Below are positions 49,279-60,440 of a stretch of 64,000 nt of DNA, piece by piece. Origin of the DNA: Flaccisagitta enflata (Eukaryota; Chaetognatha; Sagittoidea; Aphragmophora). The stretch lies in assembly GCA_965153355.1 (NCBI GenBank), contig OZ231126.1, positions 80,972,001 to 81,036,000 on the forward strand. The letters run 5' to 3'. A model generated the notes under the pieces. That model saw only the letters and a list, made by a program, of their open reading frames with translations, ran no database searches and was not told the origin of the DNA. The position numbers and the translations under genes were made by a program. Numbering within the stretch: the stretch's first letter is position 1; each line of letters begins with the position of its first letter.

Positions 49279-49825
49279 TCAACCCGAGATTGGGATCGTT
49301 GGCGCTTGAATTATTGTCAGGTCCGCTGCCTCTCCCACCGCTCCCTCCTCCTCCTCCACCACCACCGGCAATTTCACCAACGCTGGTGTCACCAACTCTA
49401 CCGCCCTCACCACCGCCTCCTCTGCCACCATCACCTTCGTCAACCCTTCTTCCTCCATTACCAGCAGTATTAAAACCGCTGGCTACGCCACCGCCATTTT
49501 CGCTGCTGCTGCTGCTGCTGCTGATGAAGCCACTTCCATGTCTGGTGGCCGCTTCTGCCCCAATTGGATCCCGTGTTGGTTCTCTTGGCCGGTTTCCTGC
49601 AGTGAAAGCTTCGACACACGTCTGCGCCAATTGACGGCTATCGCAATCCTTCATCGGTTTACCGCTTGCAACGACTTCCTTCAGAGATTCAACCAGCATC
49701 TGAATACAAATTGATAGCACATTGACGAGAGCCTCGGTAGAGAGGGATTTGTTTGGCCATGAAAGCTCATTGTTGTTTACGCTGCCACTGGCAACCTGGC
49801 TGTAGCTACGAGTGATGACAGGTCC

Positions 49826-49916
<91 letters not shown>

Positions 49917-50626
49917 CTCTCTGCGTTCTGCTTATCTTTTTCTGCTTGGACCGCTGCTTTGTAACTAGGGCAGCCTCGGTAGCTAGCTACATGAGCTCCG
50001 CCACAGTTGGCGCAACATGCATCTGTTTTTGGGCAGTCTTTTATGCGGTGGTCTTTGCCACAGCGCAAGCATTTTTGTCGCGCAGCACGGCATTGGTTGA
50101 AGAAGTGCCCATAGTTTTGGCACCGGAAGCATTGAGTGACCTCCGGTTCCGGGATAAAATCTACAACTCTGAATAGCCGGAAGTAAATACGGAAACGATC
50201 ACGGATCAGCTTGTTCTTTTGTTCACATGAAGAGAAAGTAACTTTTACTGTGGTTGATGCTTCCTCCGTTCCCTTCTTAGTAAATCTCTCAATTTTCTTC
50301 GGGTATAGCTCGTCATGAGCTAAAGCTTCTTCTATCTCAGTTTTCGAGATTGATGTGGGGACATCAAGGATCAATACAGCTTGGTCAACTGAATTCTCTT
50401 CTGGGAGCATTGGCGTGATTTTCCCGTATACGTCGTGTTCTGGCCACTCTTGTCGCAAAATTCCAAAATCATGGGGGTGATTACCTGTCACCTTAATATC
50501 GCCTGATTGCAAAACGCGGATGTCCTGGAATTTGGCTTCTGGCTTTAAGCTTTGAAGGATTTCAGCTAATTGCCGTGGATTTTGTTTAACTTCGGAAGGC
50601 AGACGATTCTCCAAGATGATTGGCAT
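49241..50626 (-). CDS. LINE ORF1: gag-like RNA-binding protein with three CCHC knuckles
   Basis: Packages element RNA with ORF2 into a ribonucleoprotein. 461 residues from the ATG at 50626. The N-terminal half (about 1-160) has the folded part typical of Jockey/I ORF1 proteins (LILDVPTSISKTEIEEAL, about 85-102). Three zinc knuckles follow: C166-x2-C-x4-H-x4-C179, C186-x2-C-x3-H-x4-C198, C205-x2-C-x3-H-x6-C219. A pure CAA-encoded polyglutamine run of about 30 residues follows (238-267), then a glycine-rich tail (GGGG, GGGGGGGGSGG). The same frame stays open upstream to 50929 without another ATG, reading an acidic, serine/asparagine/glycine-rich sequence (KATDGEDDGEKDNDDQDRS), so the true start may lie further upstream or be spliced. 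The start context at 50626 (GTCATGC) is moderate. Confidence 0.9.
49826..49915. repeat. (TTG)n inside ORF1
   Basis: About 90 bp of pure TTG on the plus strand, read as CAA glutamine codons in ORF1. In-frame length changes would alter only polyQ length. Confidence 0.95.
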
Positions 50627-50929
50627 GACAGCGTAGGTCCTTGTGCCAGGGTTGTTATTTCCGTCTCTACCGCCATTTTTCCCGCTGTTGCTTCTGCCGA
50701 CTGCTCTACCGTCACCTCCACCAACCCCACCATCATCTCCGCCGCCGCCTCTGACAACCTCCCCTCCACCACTGCTACTACTGGCTGATCTGTCCTGGTC
50801 ATCGTTATCTTTTTCACCATCGTCCTCACCATCAGTGGCTTTGTTTTTGGCGTTGCTGTTGCTGCTGCTGCTGCTGCTGCTTGTTTTGGTTTTGTTTTTT
50901 TTGTTTTGTTTTTTTTTTTTTTTTACTAA

Positions 50930-51270
50930 TCAAAACGAATGTGATTTTTAATTTCGCAATGAATTTTTCAAGAGAGTATTTTTGCCAATTTTTGATTTTA
51001 TGCCCCCTTCCCCTTCCCCTTCCCCTTCCCCTTCCCCTTCCCCTTCCCCTTCCCCTTCCCCTCCCCCTCCCCCTCCCCCTTCCCCTCCCCCTTATTGTCG
51101 TCGTCGTCTTTGTTCTTGCTGTTGCTGTTGTCGTTAACTTCGTCGTCGTCGTTAACTTCGTCGTCGTCGTTAACTTCGTCGTCGTTGTCGATCGAGTTCC
51201 CAGACGTGGCCGTTCCCGATGTGCTTGCCACCTGGTCGTCAAAAACAAAATCCTGACGCGCCACCATCGC
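50930..51270 (-). other. low-complexity linker between ORF1 and the upstream ORF
   Basis: Minus strand order: after the TGA at 51271-51273, GCG then ATGG begins a 89-codon frame (51267-50998) reading DNDDEVNDDDEVNDDDEVND, then GKGKGK from a (GGGGAA)n hexamer array (51003-51090). A second frame crosses the hexamer array and reads KIKNWQKYSLEKFIAKLKIT into a 16-A run (50909-50924). The A run sits where the ORF1 frame begins to be open, so a one-base slippage there would join the frames. Could be decayed ORF1 N-terminal coding sequence. Confidence 0.5.
51003..51090. repeat. (CCCCTT)n hexamer array
   Basis: Fifteen units of CCCCTT or CCCCTC; on the minus strand GGGGAA, a pattern able to form G-quadruplexes. 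Confidence 0.95.
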
Positions 51271-52596
51271 TCAAGTTGGGCATATAGTAAAATCCTTTAA
51301 CTTTAACTCGTATCGTTTGGGTCTTTGCCTCCTCGCTATTGTCGGCGCGATCAAAGCCTTTTTTTCATCTTTTTCCTCCTCCGAATCTTCGTTCTCTAGA
51401 ATTTTTTTCACGATGTATTTCCATGCCGCCTGCCCGTACTTTCCCTCAAACTTGTTACCAAACAGTAACAACACCGGTTCACCGTGTTCATTGAAACTCC
51501 AAATACAGGGTTCCTCTTGGCCTTGCTGCGACAAATCCCGTCCGGCTCCTTCTAGGCTTCTCCATGCCATGGTTACAATCCAATCAACAGCCGGAGACAA
51601 TCCTTTTTGTATGATGAGGGCTTCTATTGTCGGATCCAATTCCCTCCGACGACCGAAAGTATGGGAAACTTCCACTCCTCCCAAGTGGCAACAACAACAA
51701 CAACGACCGTTTCTCAGTTTCTCAGCTGTGACGACTTGTTGGTAGGATTGAGGAAGAGATTCGTCATCTGAGGAAGACGCTGTCGCGGGTCCCTCGAGGG
51801 TTTCCGTTGCCATGGCGATTTGGTGGGTGGCTGGAGGTTGCGCCGATCCACTGACTGACTGAATGTTGATGATTTGACCGGAGCTTGAGCTAGGGGTCAT
51901 CTCTTTGACGCTGACAGGCGTGGCTGCCACTTTAGCCGAGACGACTCCGGCTTTGCCACTTTGCCGCGAAGTTCCTTTGACCGGCGCCAAACTGATTGTC
52001 GTTATTTCGGAAGGTGTCGCGATCACCTGGATCTGCATCGGCTGCTGGATAACCTGTCCGTCTTCGTTGACAAGTTGTATTTGTCCATTAGGTTGAATGA
52101 TCGCTGTGGCAAAAATCGGCTGCGTCGTCGGAGGCGCTATTTGAGGCTGCAACTGTAACTCATCGTTTTTTTCTCGCATGTCCGCCAGAAGTTCGTTGAT
52201 CTCCTTAACAACTGGACCTAACTCGTTGTCCATGGAATTTCTCGTCACGGTTTTGTCGGCAGGAACCGGCGGGAATTGCTGAACTGTGCGCGTATGGAAA
52301 CGTTGGTCCGGGTTTGTATTCAGTTGCCGGAGGTACAAGACATTATTCGGCGCGGGAAGTGGCAACTCCTCTTCCGATGGATTTTCACGTAACTCACTTC
52401 TTGACCTTTGTTTTCGTTTTTGTTGTTGCTGTTGTTGTTGTTGTTGTTGTTGCTGTTGTTTATCACCTTGGCCTCGGCCGCCTCCTCCTCCTCCTCCTCC
52501 TCCTCCTCGGCCTTGGCCTCGGCCGCCTCCTCCTCCTCCTCCTCCTCCTTCTTCTCCTCGGCCTCGGCCACGGCCTGAATTTTTCCCTCTGTCCAT
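51271..52596 (-). CDS. 441-residue protein of unknown function upstream of the LINE
   Basis: ATG at 52596 (MDRGKNSGRGRGRGEEGG) to TGA at 51271. Layout: glycine-rich RG/GGGG and RGQG segments (about 1-50), polyglutamine (about 52-66), basic KRKQRSRSE, then NVLYLRQLNTNPDQRFHTRT. A glutamine/isoleucine/threonine-rich stretch (TAIIQPNGQIQLVNEDGQV, about 165-210) resembles activation regions of transcription factors. A cysteine run (RCCCCCH) follows, then a well-mixed C-terminal part (about 320-435) with WSFNEHGEPVLLLFGNKFEG and KYGQAAWKYIVKKIL that looks like a folded domain. I do not recognise the domain. It is collinear with the LINE, so it may be an extra 5' ORF of the element, or a host exon next to it. 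Composition is protein-like and the frame is intact. Confidence 0.6.
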   Translation of the reverse strand: MDRGKNSGRGRGRGEEGGGGGGGGGRGQGRGGGGGGGGGGRGQGDKQQQQQQQQQQQQQKRKQRSRSELRENPSEEELPLPAPNNVLYLRQLNTNPDQRFHTRTVQQFPPVPADKTVTRNSMDNELGPVVKEINELLADMREKNDELQLQPQIAPPTTQPIFATAIIQPNGQIQLVNEDGQVIQQPMQIQVIATPSEITTISLAPVKGTSRQSGKAGVVSAKVAATPVSVKEMTPSSSSGQIINIQSVSGSAQPPATHQIAMATETLEGPATASSSDDESLPQSYQQVVTAEKLRNGRCCCCCHLGGVEVSHTFGRRRELDPTIEALIIQKGLSPAVDWIVTMAWRSLEGAGRDLSQQGQEEPCIWSFNEHGEPVLLLFGNKFEGKYGQAAWKYIVKKILENEDSEEEKDEKKALIAPTIARRQRPKRYELKLKDFTICPT

Positions 52597-52673
52597 TATT
52601 AGCTCTTTAGAATTATACAAATTTATCTACAAATAACTACAACGAGGCCTAGTTCCGTACCTTGTTTTTGTAT

Positions 52674-52705
<32 letters not shown>

Positions 52706-52763
52706 ATCAAGCACGACTGAAGCGGAAACACGGGATAGACACACAGAACGAGAGAGAGAGAGA
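52597..52763. other. upstream spacer with (GA)n
   Basis: Leader-like sequence then GA runs at 52674-52698 and 52750-52763. No promoter motif could be supported. Confidence 0.4.
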
Positions 52764-52940
52764 TTTGATTTGATTTGATTTTTAATGTCCATAAAGTGAT
52801 AACACTTTTGTACAACAGAGTACACAGACGCAATAACAATCGTATTTTGTCTACTCTACTTTTTAATTTTACTATTTAGATACATTTGCTAATTATTCTA
52901 CATTACTTCTATAATAAGGAACATTTGTAAGCGTACCATG
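52764..52940 (-). mobile_element. 3' fragment of another LINE with (AAATC)n tail
   Basis: Minus strand: GTACAAAAGTGTTATCACTT, TATGGACATTAAAAATC, then AAATC repeats (52764-52781). A 3' end with a pentanucleotide tail after an ATTAAA signal is typical of 5'-truncated LINE copies. No coding part remains, and the left limit (about 52940) is approximate. Confidence 0.5.
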
Positions 52941-52969
52941 ATGCAAATAAATAAATAAAGAGAGAAAGA

Positions 52970-52989
52970 GGGAGAGAGAGAGAGAAAGA

Positions 52990-53079
<90 letters not shown>

Positions 53080-53085
53080 AAAAGA

Positions 53086-53117
<32 letters not shown>

Positions 53118-53125
53118 AATAGAGA
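52970..53125. repeat. (GA)n microsatellite
   Basis: GA with a few GGGA and AAAG interruptions. Confidence 0.95.
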
Positions 53126-53267
53126 GCCACAGACAGCAATTAACAAAAAGAATCAGGGAAAAAAGGGAGATTGCTGTTTCTCAGTGCTCCATATTCGGAG
53201 CACTGAGAAAATACAATTTTTAGGAGCACTGAGACTTTGTACCCTCGGAGCACCGCGTCGCGCCCGA
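53126..53267. other. short spacer with inverted CAGTGCTCC
   Basis: CTCAGTGCTCC (53180) and GGAGCACTGAG (53197) form an 11-bp inverted repeat; GGAGCACTGAG recurs at 53223. Confidence 0.7.
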
Positions 53268-53440
<173 letters not shown>

Positions 53441-53637
53441 GAAATGTTAGCACTTATGATGGCGGCCCTCTTATTTTGTTTTTTCCATGTTTAAGGTCCC
53501 ACAATGATAGAATTACATCAATAACAGGTTTGGCGACATCAGCTCTATCCGAGTACACTCCACCAAAATCAATTTCCACACTACAATTCAATCTATTGTA
53601 CTCAGCATGCTGTAAACACTCATTGGGTTCTGGCTGG

Positions 53638-53756
53638 GGTTTACGTTAGGGTTAGGGGTTGGGTTAGGGATAGGGGTGAGTTTAGGGTTAGGGCTAGGGT
53701 CAGAGGTGATGTTAGGTTTAACGGTGGGGTTAGGGTAGGGTTAGGGGTAAGGTTGC
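53638..53756. repeat. degenerate TTAGGG-like block
   Basis: Irregular GGGTTAGGGTTAG, GGGTTAGGGGTTGGG and GTTAGGGATAGGGG words over about 115 bp. It resembles the metazoan telomere hexamer but spacing is irregular. Confidence 0.65.
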
Positions 53757-53772
53757 AGTTATGGATCCGTGA

Positions 53773-53906
53773 ACAAGGCCAAGAAAGCCACTAGGTGCGA
53801 CGTGTGGATCGTCGAAGGAATGCGTTACCCACCGACCAACCAACCAACCGACCGACCGAGCGACGGACACAGCCAGTTATAGAGGTGCTTTGTCGCACCC
53901 TAAAAA
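53773..53906 (-). mobile_element. family C short element, complete
   Basis: Minus strand: TTTTTTAGGGTGCGACAAAG CACCTC, TATAACTGGCTGTGTCCGTC, GGTT/GGTC core, GGTAACGCATTCC, CACGTCGCACCTAGTGGC, CTTGGCCTTGTT. Confidence 0.9.
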
Positions 53907-54065
53907 ACAGTTGCAAAACCACAGTGACGAGTTCTCCACTTTGGCCGGGTTCCATCTGTGGGCTCTCCTGATAACAGAGAGATACGCCTTCTTCGAGGTT
54001 GTATCAAATAAAAGACTGACGACGGGGTGCTCTTGAATCAACCCCTTTATTATACGAATGAAGGA

Positions 54066-54636
54066 AAAGGGCCCATTACCAGGCAAGGGCGCAGAACAAG
54101 TTGCAACAACCAAAGAACAAAAGGTTTCACACCCATGGTGCATTACAAGGGCGCAGTACAAGTAGGAACAACCAAAGAACAAAAGGTTGCACACCCACGG
54201 TGCACTGCAAGGGCGCAGTACAAGTAGGAACAACCAAAGAACAAAAGGTTGCACACCCATGGTGCATTACAAGGGCGCAGTACAAGTAGGAACAACCAAA
54301 GAACAAAAGGTTTCACACCCATGGTGCATTACAAGGGCGCAGTACAAGTAGGAACAACCAAAGAACAAAAGGTTTCACACCCATGGTGCATTACAAGGGC
54401 GCAGTACAAGTAGGAACAACCAAAGAACAAAAGGTTGCACACCCATGGTGCATTACAAGGGCGCAGGACAAGTAGGAACAACCAAAGAACAAAAGGTTTC
54501 ACACCCATGGTGCATTACAAGGGCGCAGTACAAGTAGGAACAACCAAAGAACAAAAGGTTGCACACCCACGGTGCACTGCAAGGGCGCAGTACAAGTAGC
54601 AAAGACCCAAGAACAAAAAGGTTTCACACCCACGAT
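54066..54636. repeat. 62-bp satellite, about 9 units
   Basis: Unit: AAGGTTTCACACCCATGGTG, CATTACAAGGGCGCAGTACA, AGTAGGAACAACCAAAGAAC, AA. Variant positions (TTTCA/TTGCA, CATGG/CACGG, CATTA/CACTG) alternate between units, suggesting duplication of unit pairs. 62 is not a multiple of three. Confidence 0.95.
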
Positions 54637-55106
54637 CTTCCAAATTAATTGATTAAAATCTATTAAAGCAAACTGAGCTGTTTGTTGGTTTGTTCTTTAA
54701 ATTGCTAAAGACAAAAAATACAGTTTCACCCCTTTTAAATTGGATCCAAGAGACTCTGCCAGTAACAGAAATAAAACTTTGGACCCTTCAAGTCATTTTC
54801 TTTGAATGTCTTTACAAATATCTGCATACTTATGAAATTTTCGGTTATTTGACAGCTGTCATTTTGGAGTTCAGCTGTAGTTGACAAAATCAACATTACG
54901 TGACAAAAATCATTTATTTGTGATACAGTTAAATCCTGTTCTATCCTGTTCTAACAGATTTTAAGAGTTTACAAACCTTATCTGCTATGAGCAGAATTCT
55001 GTCATAGGAATTGAAAAGAAACAAGTTAAAGGGACTCAGAATATGCATCCATTAGAGACGGAATTCCGTTTGTGGCGGGTCAGTTGGAGCGGGGTTCAAC
55101 TGCAAT
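54637..55106. other. unassigned sequence
   Basis: No gene recognised. Confidence 0.5.
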
Positions 55107-55273
55107 TTTTTAGTCGCGGACAAGCGACTCTATAAGAGGATTTGTCCGTCCGTCGGTTGGTTGGTTGGTCGGTCGGTTGGTCCGTGGTGATCGAGTTTGA
55201 AAGTGTGAAAACGCGCATTTCCGCCCCTGCCCACCCGTCTGCGACTGGTATTGGCCGTGTATCCGGCCTTGTT
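55107..55273 (+). mobile_element. A/B-type short element, complete
   Basis: TTTTTTAGTCGCGGACAAGC GACTCTATAAGAGGATTTGT, (GGTT) core, GCCCCTGCCCACCC, GTCTGCGACTGG, GGCCGTGTATCCGGCCTTGT T. The stem GTCGCGGAC/GTCTGCGAC has one mismatch. Confidence 0.9.
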
Positions 55274-55552
55274 ATAGCAGTGTTGCAATAGACAAAAAGT
55301 AAATGAATAATCTTTTTGTTTCTTTATCAAAGTTCTTTTGTTTTATTTCATTCTATTCTTATTTATTCATTTATTTTTTTCTTTTTTGCATAAATTTCCT
55401 CATTTCTCGCGCCCCATGAGGGAATCGGATTAAGAGAGAGAATCGGGCGTGAAAGTCAAACTCCAAGATTATATTGGCCGGCCCAAAGAGGCTGCCACGC
55501 CGCCGCTGACAATTGTTTCATTTGATTTCCATAGTAACCGTTTCCGTAACAT

Positions 55553-55714
<162 letters not shown>

Positions 55715-55860
55715 TTGCCTTTTTTTTCTCTCGCGAAGAACAAACTAAAGCCTTTAGTAAAGGAGGCGTTTGGGAGATGAATTTCATTTTTTTATGACTA
55801 TGAGAACGTAAAAGCGATTCAACCGAATCGAAGCGTCACGAAGCGTGTCGTCCTGACAAA

Positions 55861-55992
55861 AACAAGGCCAAGTAGGCCAATAAGGTGCGACGTGTGGATC
55901 GTCGAACGAATGCGTTACCCGACCGACCAACCAACCGACCGACCAACCAACGGACACAGCCAGTTATAGAGGTGCTTTGTCGCACCTAAAAA
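55861..55992 (-). mobile_element. family C short element, complete
   Basis: Minus strand: TTTTTAGGTGCGACAAAGCA CCTC, TATAACTGGCTGTGTCCGTT, core, TCGTTCGACGATCC, ACGTCGCACCTTATTGGCC, CTTGGCCTTGTT. The stem AGGTGCGAC/GTCGCACCT is perfect. Confidence 0.9.
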
Positions 55993-56039
55993 GGCATCGT
56001 TGCTATGACGAGAACCTCCTTTGCAACAACGGTGACCAA

Positions 56040-57575
<1,536 letters not shown>

Positions 57576-57804
57576 CCGCATCACACACTTACACGGATAA
57601 GTCAGCGAATCGTTAGAACCATCAGCCAAAGGGCGTGAAGTGGAGGGACAGACGGAAAGTGTTAGCCAAGTTCGATAAATGAATTAGCAGCCGTTAGCCG
57701 CCGCCGCCGAATGATTGCCGCCGAGTGACTGCCGACGCGTGATTCCGGCCACCACAGATTTCCGATTTCCGATTCAGTAAATTGTGATCAAGAGTTTCGG
57801 AAGT

Positions 57805-57950
57805 TCTCTCTCTCTCCCTCTCTTTCTCTTTCTTTCTCTTTCTTTCTCTCTCTCTTTCTCTTTCTCTAACTCTTTCCCTTTCTCTCTCTCTCTTTCTCTT
57901 TCTCTCTTCTCTTTCTCTCTCTCTCTCTCTCTCTCTTCTCTTTCCCTTTC
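57805..57950. repeat. imperfect (CT)n with CTTT blocks
   Basis: Alternating CTCTCT and CTCTTT blocks, same style as 14550-14715. Confidence 0.9.
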
Positions 57951-58805
57951 TATGCCCGATAAGATATGAGAACATAAAAGAGGTGCATGGTGGTGTGTTA
58001 GGGGGGTGTATGTGTGTCGGGTGATTGCGTGCGTGTGTGTGTGTGTGTGTGTTTGTGTATCCTTTGTGTTTTCTCAAATTTTTCCCCAAAGTTTTTTTCT
58101 TTTTTTGTAACTGCCGAGCTTCTGCCCTCTTGCAGATTTGTTTAGAAGATAAGAATTTCGCTTGGATAGAATTTTGCCAGTCAGTTTTTGAAACATTTAA
58201 CCTAACAAATATAGGATAAAATGGGAAACTGCTGATGAGACGTTTGAATCCAGAGACGCGGCCTCACTTCAGCCTTATGGACTGAGAGACAGTTTTCAAC
58301 ATTGGCACTGATTGCGTAATTCTGTCATCCGAAAGAGGCGGGTCGACTAACGGACCGACAACAGACAGACAACAGACAGACAACAGACCAACAACCGATA
58401 GACATACATATAACAGACGCAACTGCTCATGAGTGTGTAGAAAAGGGAATGCCACATTCTCACGAACGTGTCAACTGACCAACCTATTTGTCGACCGAAA
58501 GACAAACATAGTACTTATTGTACTTGGTACGTACTGAATACTTATTGGCTGCACTTTCTTAATATCGTTCATGTAAGACTTTTACCGCATTCAATGAATT
58601 GTACCTTTCGAATAAAAGAAAAAAAACTCACTTTAGTTGGCTTGAAAGACATTGAGAATAATAAAATTTACGATTTTTATCGGTTTTGGCATAAATTTCA
58701 AAAGTCGCTTGCATGATAAAGAATAGACAAATAGAACAGAAATAAATCGAAATATGAAAACTTAAAGTCGGCTGTACGTGACCCTACAAAAAAATTGGTG
58801 TACCC
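57951..58805. other. unassigned sequence
   Basis: A TG run at 58031-58054, and an ACAACAGACAG direct repeat at 58349-58388. No gene recognised. Confidence 0.5.
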
Positions 58806-59012
58806 TTTTTAGTCGCGTGCTACGCGACTCTATACCCCGCTTTGTCCGTCCGTCGGTTGATCGGTTGGTCGGTCGGTCCCCTTTTTACTTTTTCGGCGTT
58901 TTAGACCATTTTGAACTCGCTGCTCCTGCCCAAATGCCCCGGTTTCCTTCTCTATCACTGCCCCTGCCCACACGCACGCGACTAGGGTAGGTAGCCGTGA
59001 ATCCGGCCTTGA
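58806..59012 (+). mobile_element. family B short element, complete
   Basis: TTTTTAGTCGCGTGCTACGC GACTC, CCGTCCGTCGGTTGATCGG core, CTGCTCCTGCCCAAATG, ACGCACGCGACTAGGGTAGG, TAGCCGTGAATCCGGCCTTG. The stem is perfect. Confidence 0.9.
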
Positions 59013-59305
59013 TTTATAAGGCCGTCATTTTTTTTCGAAGCCTTCAAAAGAGATAGAAATAGCTACTAATAAAATATCTACAACGTTCTTGATTTTAGGG
59101 AATTTTGAAGCCTTGATCTTCTTGGAAACTAGGATCTTATAAAAAAGAAAGTTGGTGTATTGGCCTACCCGTTCGTCTGGGTGGTTGGTCTATCTATTTC
59201 TCCTTCTCCTTCTCTTTCTCCTACGTCCCTCCCCCTTCTTCATATGGAGAAAAGACGCAGTCTTAAATACTCTCCAGAATAACAATAGCTTTAGAATAAT
59301 CTTTT
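59013..59305. other. unassigned sequence
   Basis: No gene recognised. Confidence 0.5.
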
Positions 59306-59357
59306 GTGATGGACGGACGAACAAAGTGAGTTGTAGTGTCGCGTAGACGCGACTAGG
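59306..59357 (-). mobile_element. family B element, 5' part only
   Basis: Minus strand: TAGTCGCGTCTACGCGACAC, TACAACTCACTTTGTTCGTC, CGTCCAT. The 3' part is missing. Confidence 0.7.
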
Positions 59358-59458
59358 TAAAAAAGAGTAATTATTAAACTTAAGATCGAATTGCAGCCAT
59401 GGAATATGTTCATACTTTTGTTATGATGTTATTTATATCTACCACGCGGATAAAAAAG

Positions 59459-59626
59459 ACAAGGCCGGATACACGGCCAATACCAGTCGCGGATGGGTGG
59501 GCAGGGGCGGAAAGGCGCGTTTTCGTACTTTCAAACTTGATCATTACCAACGGACTAACAGACCGACGGACGGACGGACGGACGGACAAAGTCTCTTATA
59601 GAGTAGCTAGTCCGCGACTAAAAAGA
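59459..59626 (-). mobile_element. A/B-type short element, complete
   Basis: Minus strand: TTTTTAGTCGCGGACTAGCT ACTCTATAAGAGACTTTGTC, (CCGT)n core, CCGCCCCTGCCCACCC, ATCCGCGACTGG, GGCCGTGTATCCGGCCTTGT. Close to the copy at 55107. Confidence 0.9.
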
Positions 59627-59673
59627 CGCACTTTTGAATGGCTAATTTTGCCTATAATTTTCAAGGAAAGTAA

Positions 59674-60271
59674 GTCGAGGTGCAAATGAAGATAAAATTT
59701 CTGTTTCAGTCTCTTTTCATAATTATATCTATGACTATTTTGTGATTTTTTAAATGAGATTTGTAATTTTGTAGTTTAACATTATTTTCTTAGTAAAAGA
59801 AACCCTCGTATGACAAAGGCATTGTTTTCTCTACTGACCAAGACAAGAAAGAATCACTGGAAATAATAGATTCCTTAAAAAAAGTAGAGCAAAAATTTAA
59901 AACCTGCAAAGGGAAAATTCTAAGATTTGAACAAATTGAACAATTTTGCATTTCTAAGAACATGGCCCTCATCTTATATGTTCTTAGAATGAAGCCATGT
60001 TTTTGGAAATGCAAAATTTTGCCTTTTGAGAGTCTTAGAATTTTCAAGTCAAGTTGCAAAATCAAATTTTCTTTAGATTTCCTTCTTTTTTTCTCCCCTC
60101 TTCGCTTGCTCAGCACTCCTTTTTTGATCTACAAATGATTTTCTATGCAAAACTAAAAACAATATAACATAACAATTATATTTTTTGATGAAAAAGGTCT
60201 AAATTAGCAAAATTTAAAATATTAAAAAAAATGTTTGCCTGTTCTTATTTGGTCTTCGTTTGCACCGCGAC
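59674..60271. mobile_element. 598-bp TIR element with GTAA duplication
   Basis: GTCGAGGTGCAAATGAAG at 59674, complement CTTCGTTTGCACCGCGAC ending 60271, GTAA on both sides. Reverse-oriented relative of 5391-6002, sharing for example GTTTTTAGTTTTGCATAG on the minus strand. Non-autonomous. Confidence 0.8.
59913..60045. repeat. hairpin core inside the 598-bp element
   Basis: GAAAATTCTAAGA at 59913, inverted at 60033-60045. Inner stem AACATGGC/GCCATGTT. Confidence 0.75.
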
Positions 60272-60440
60272 GTAAGTAAAATATTGGATCATTTGAAAGC
60301 CCATTGAAAGTATTTTCATTTTCATTTGGTACCAATGTGGTATTGCTATCTTTTTTCATAAGAAATGGCATTAGTTTGATAAAAAACATTGCCCATTTCT
60401 GTTTCGCAATCCTTACTTAAAAAGTGCATTTTAGCAAATT

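Larger units (their letters stand above)
46339..50929 (-). mobile_element. non-LTR retrotransposon (LINE), Jockey/I-like, with (CAA)n 3' tail
   Basis: Minus-strand element with ORF1 (zinc-knuckle, 49241-50626) and ORF2 (endonuclease-RT, 46498-49278). The ORF2 stop is followed almost at once by CAACAACAACAACAATAAC and an imperfect (CAA)n array to about 46339, so the 3' UTR is very short or absent. The architecture (three-knuckle ORF1, AP endonuclease, RT, no RNase H seen) fits the Jockey/I/R1 lineages. Neither ORF has an internal stop or frameshift, so the copy is young. The 5' end is not fixed: the ORF1 frame is open to 50929, and a further ORF lies at 51271-52596. No target duplication could be identified. 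Confidence 0.85.
59632..60440 (+). repeat. dispersed repeat split by a transposon
   Basis: The outer parts (59632-59673 and 60272-60440) align to the continuous copy at 12369-12576. The 598-bp insert between them is the TIR element. Confidence 0.75.

Noticed and set aside
53638-53756. True telomere
   Set aside because: Irregular, short and internal; unique sequence continues on both sides.
54066-54636. CRISPR array
   Set aside because: Uniform 62-bp tandem repeats without unique spacers; same reasoning for the 71-bp and 30-bp arrays.
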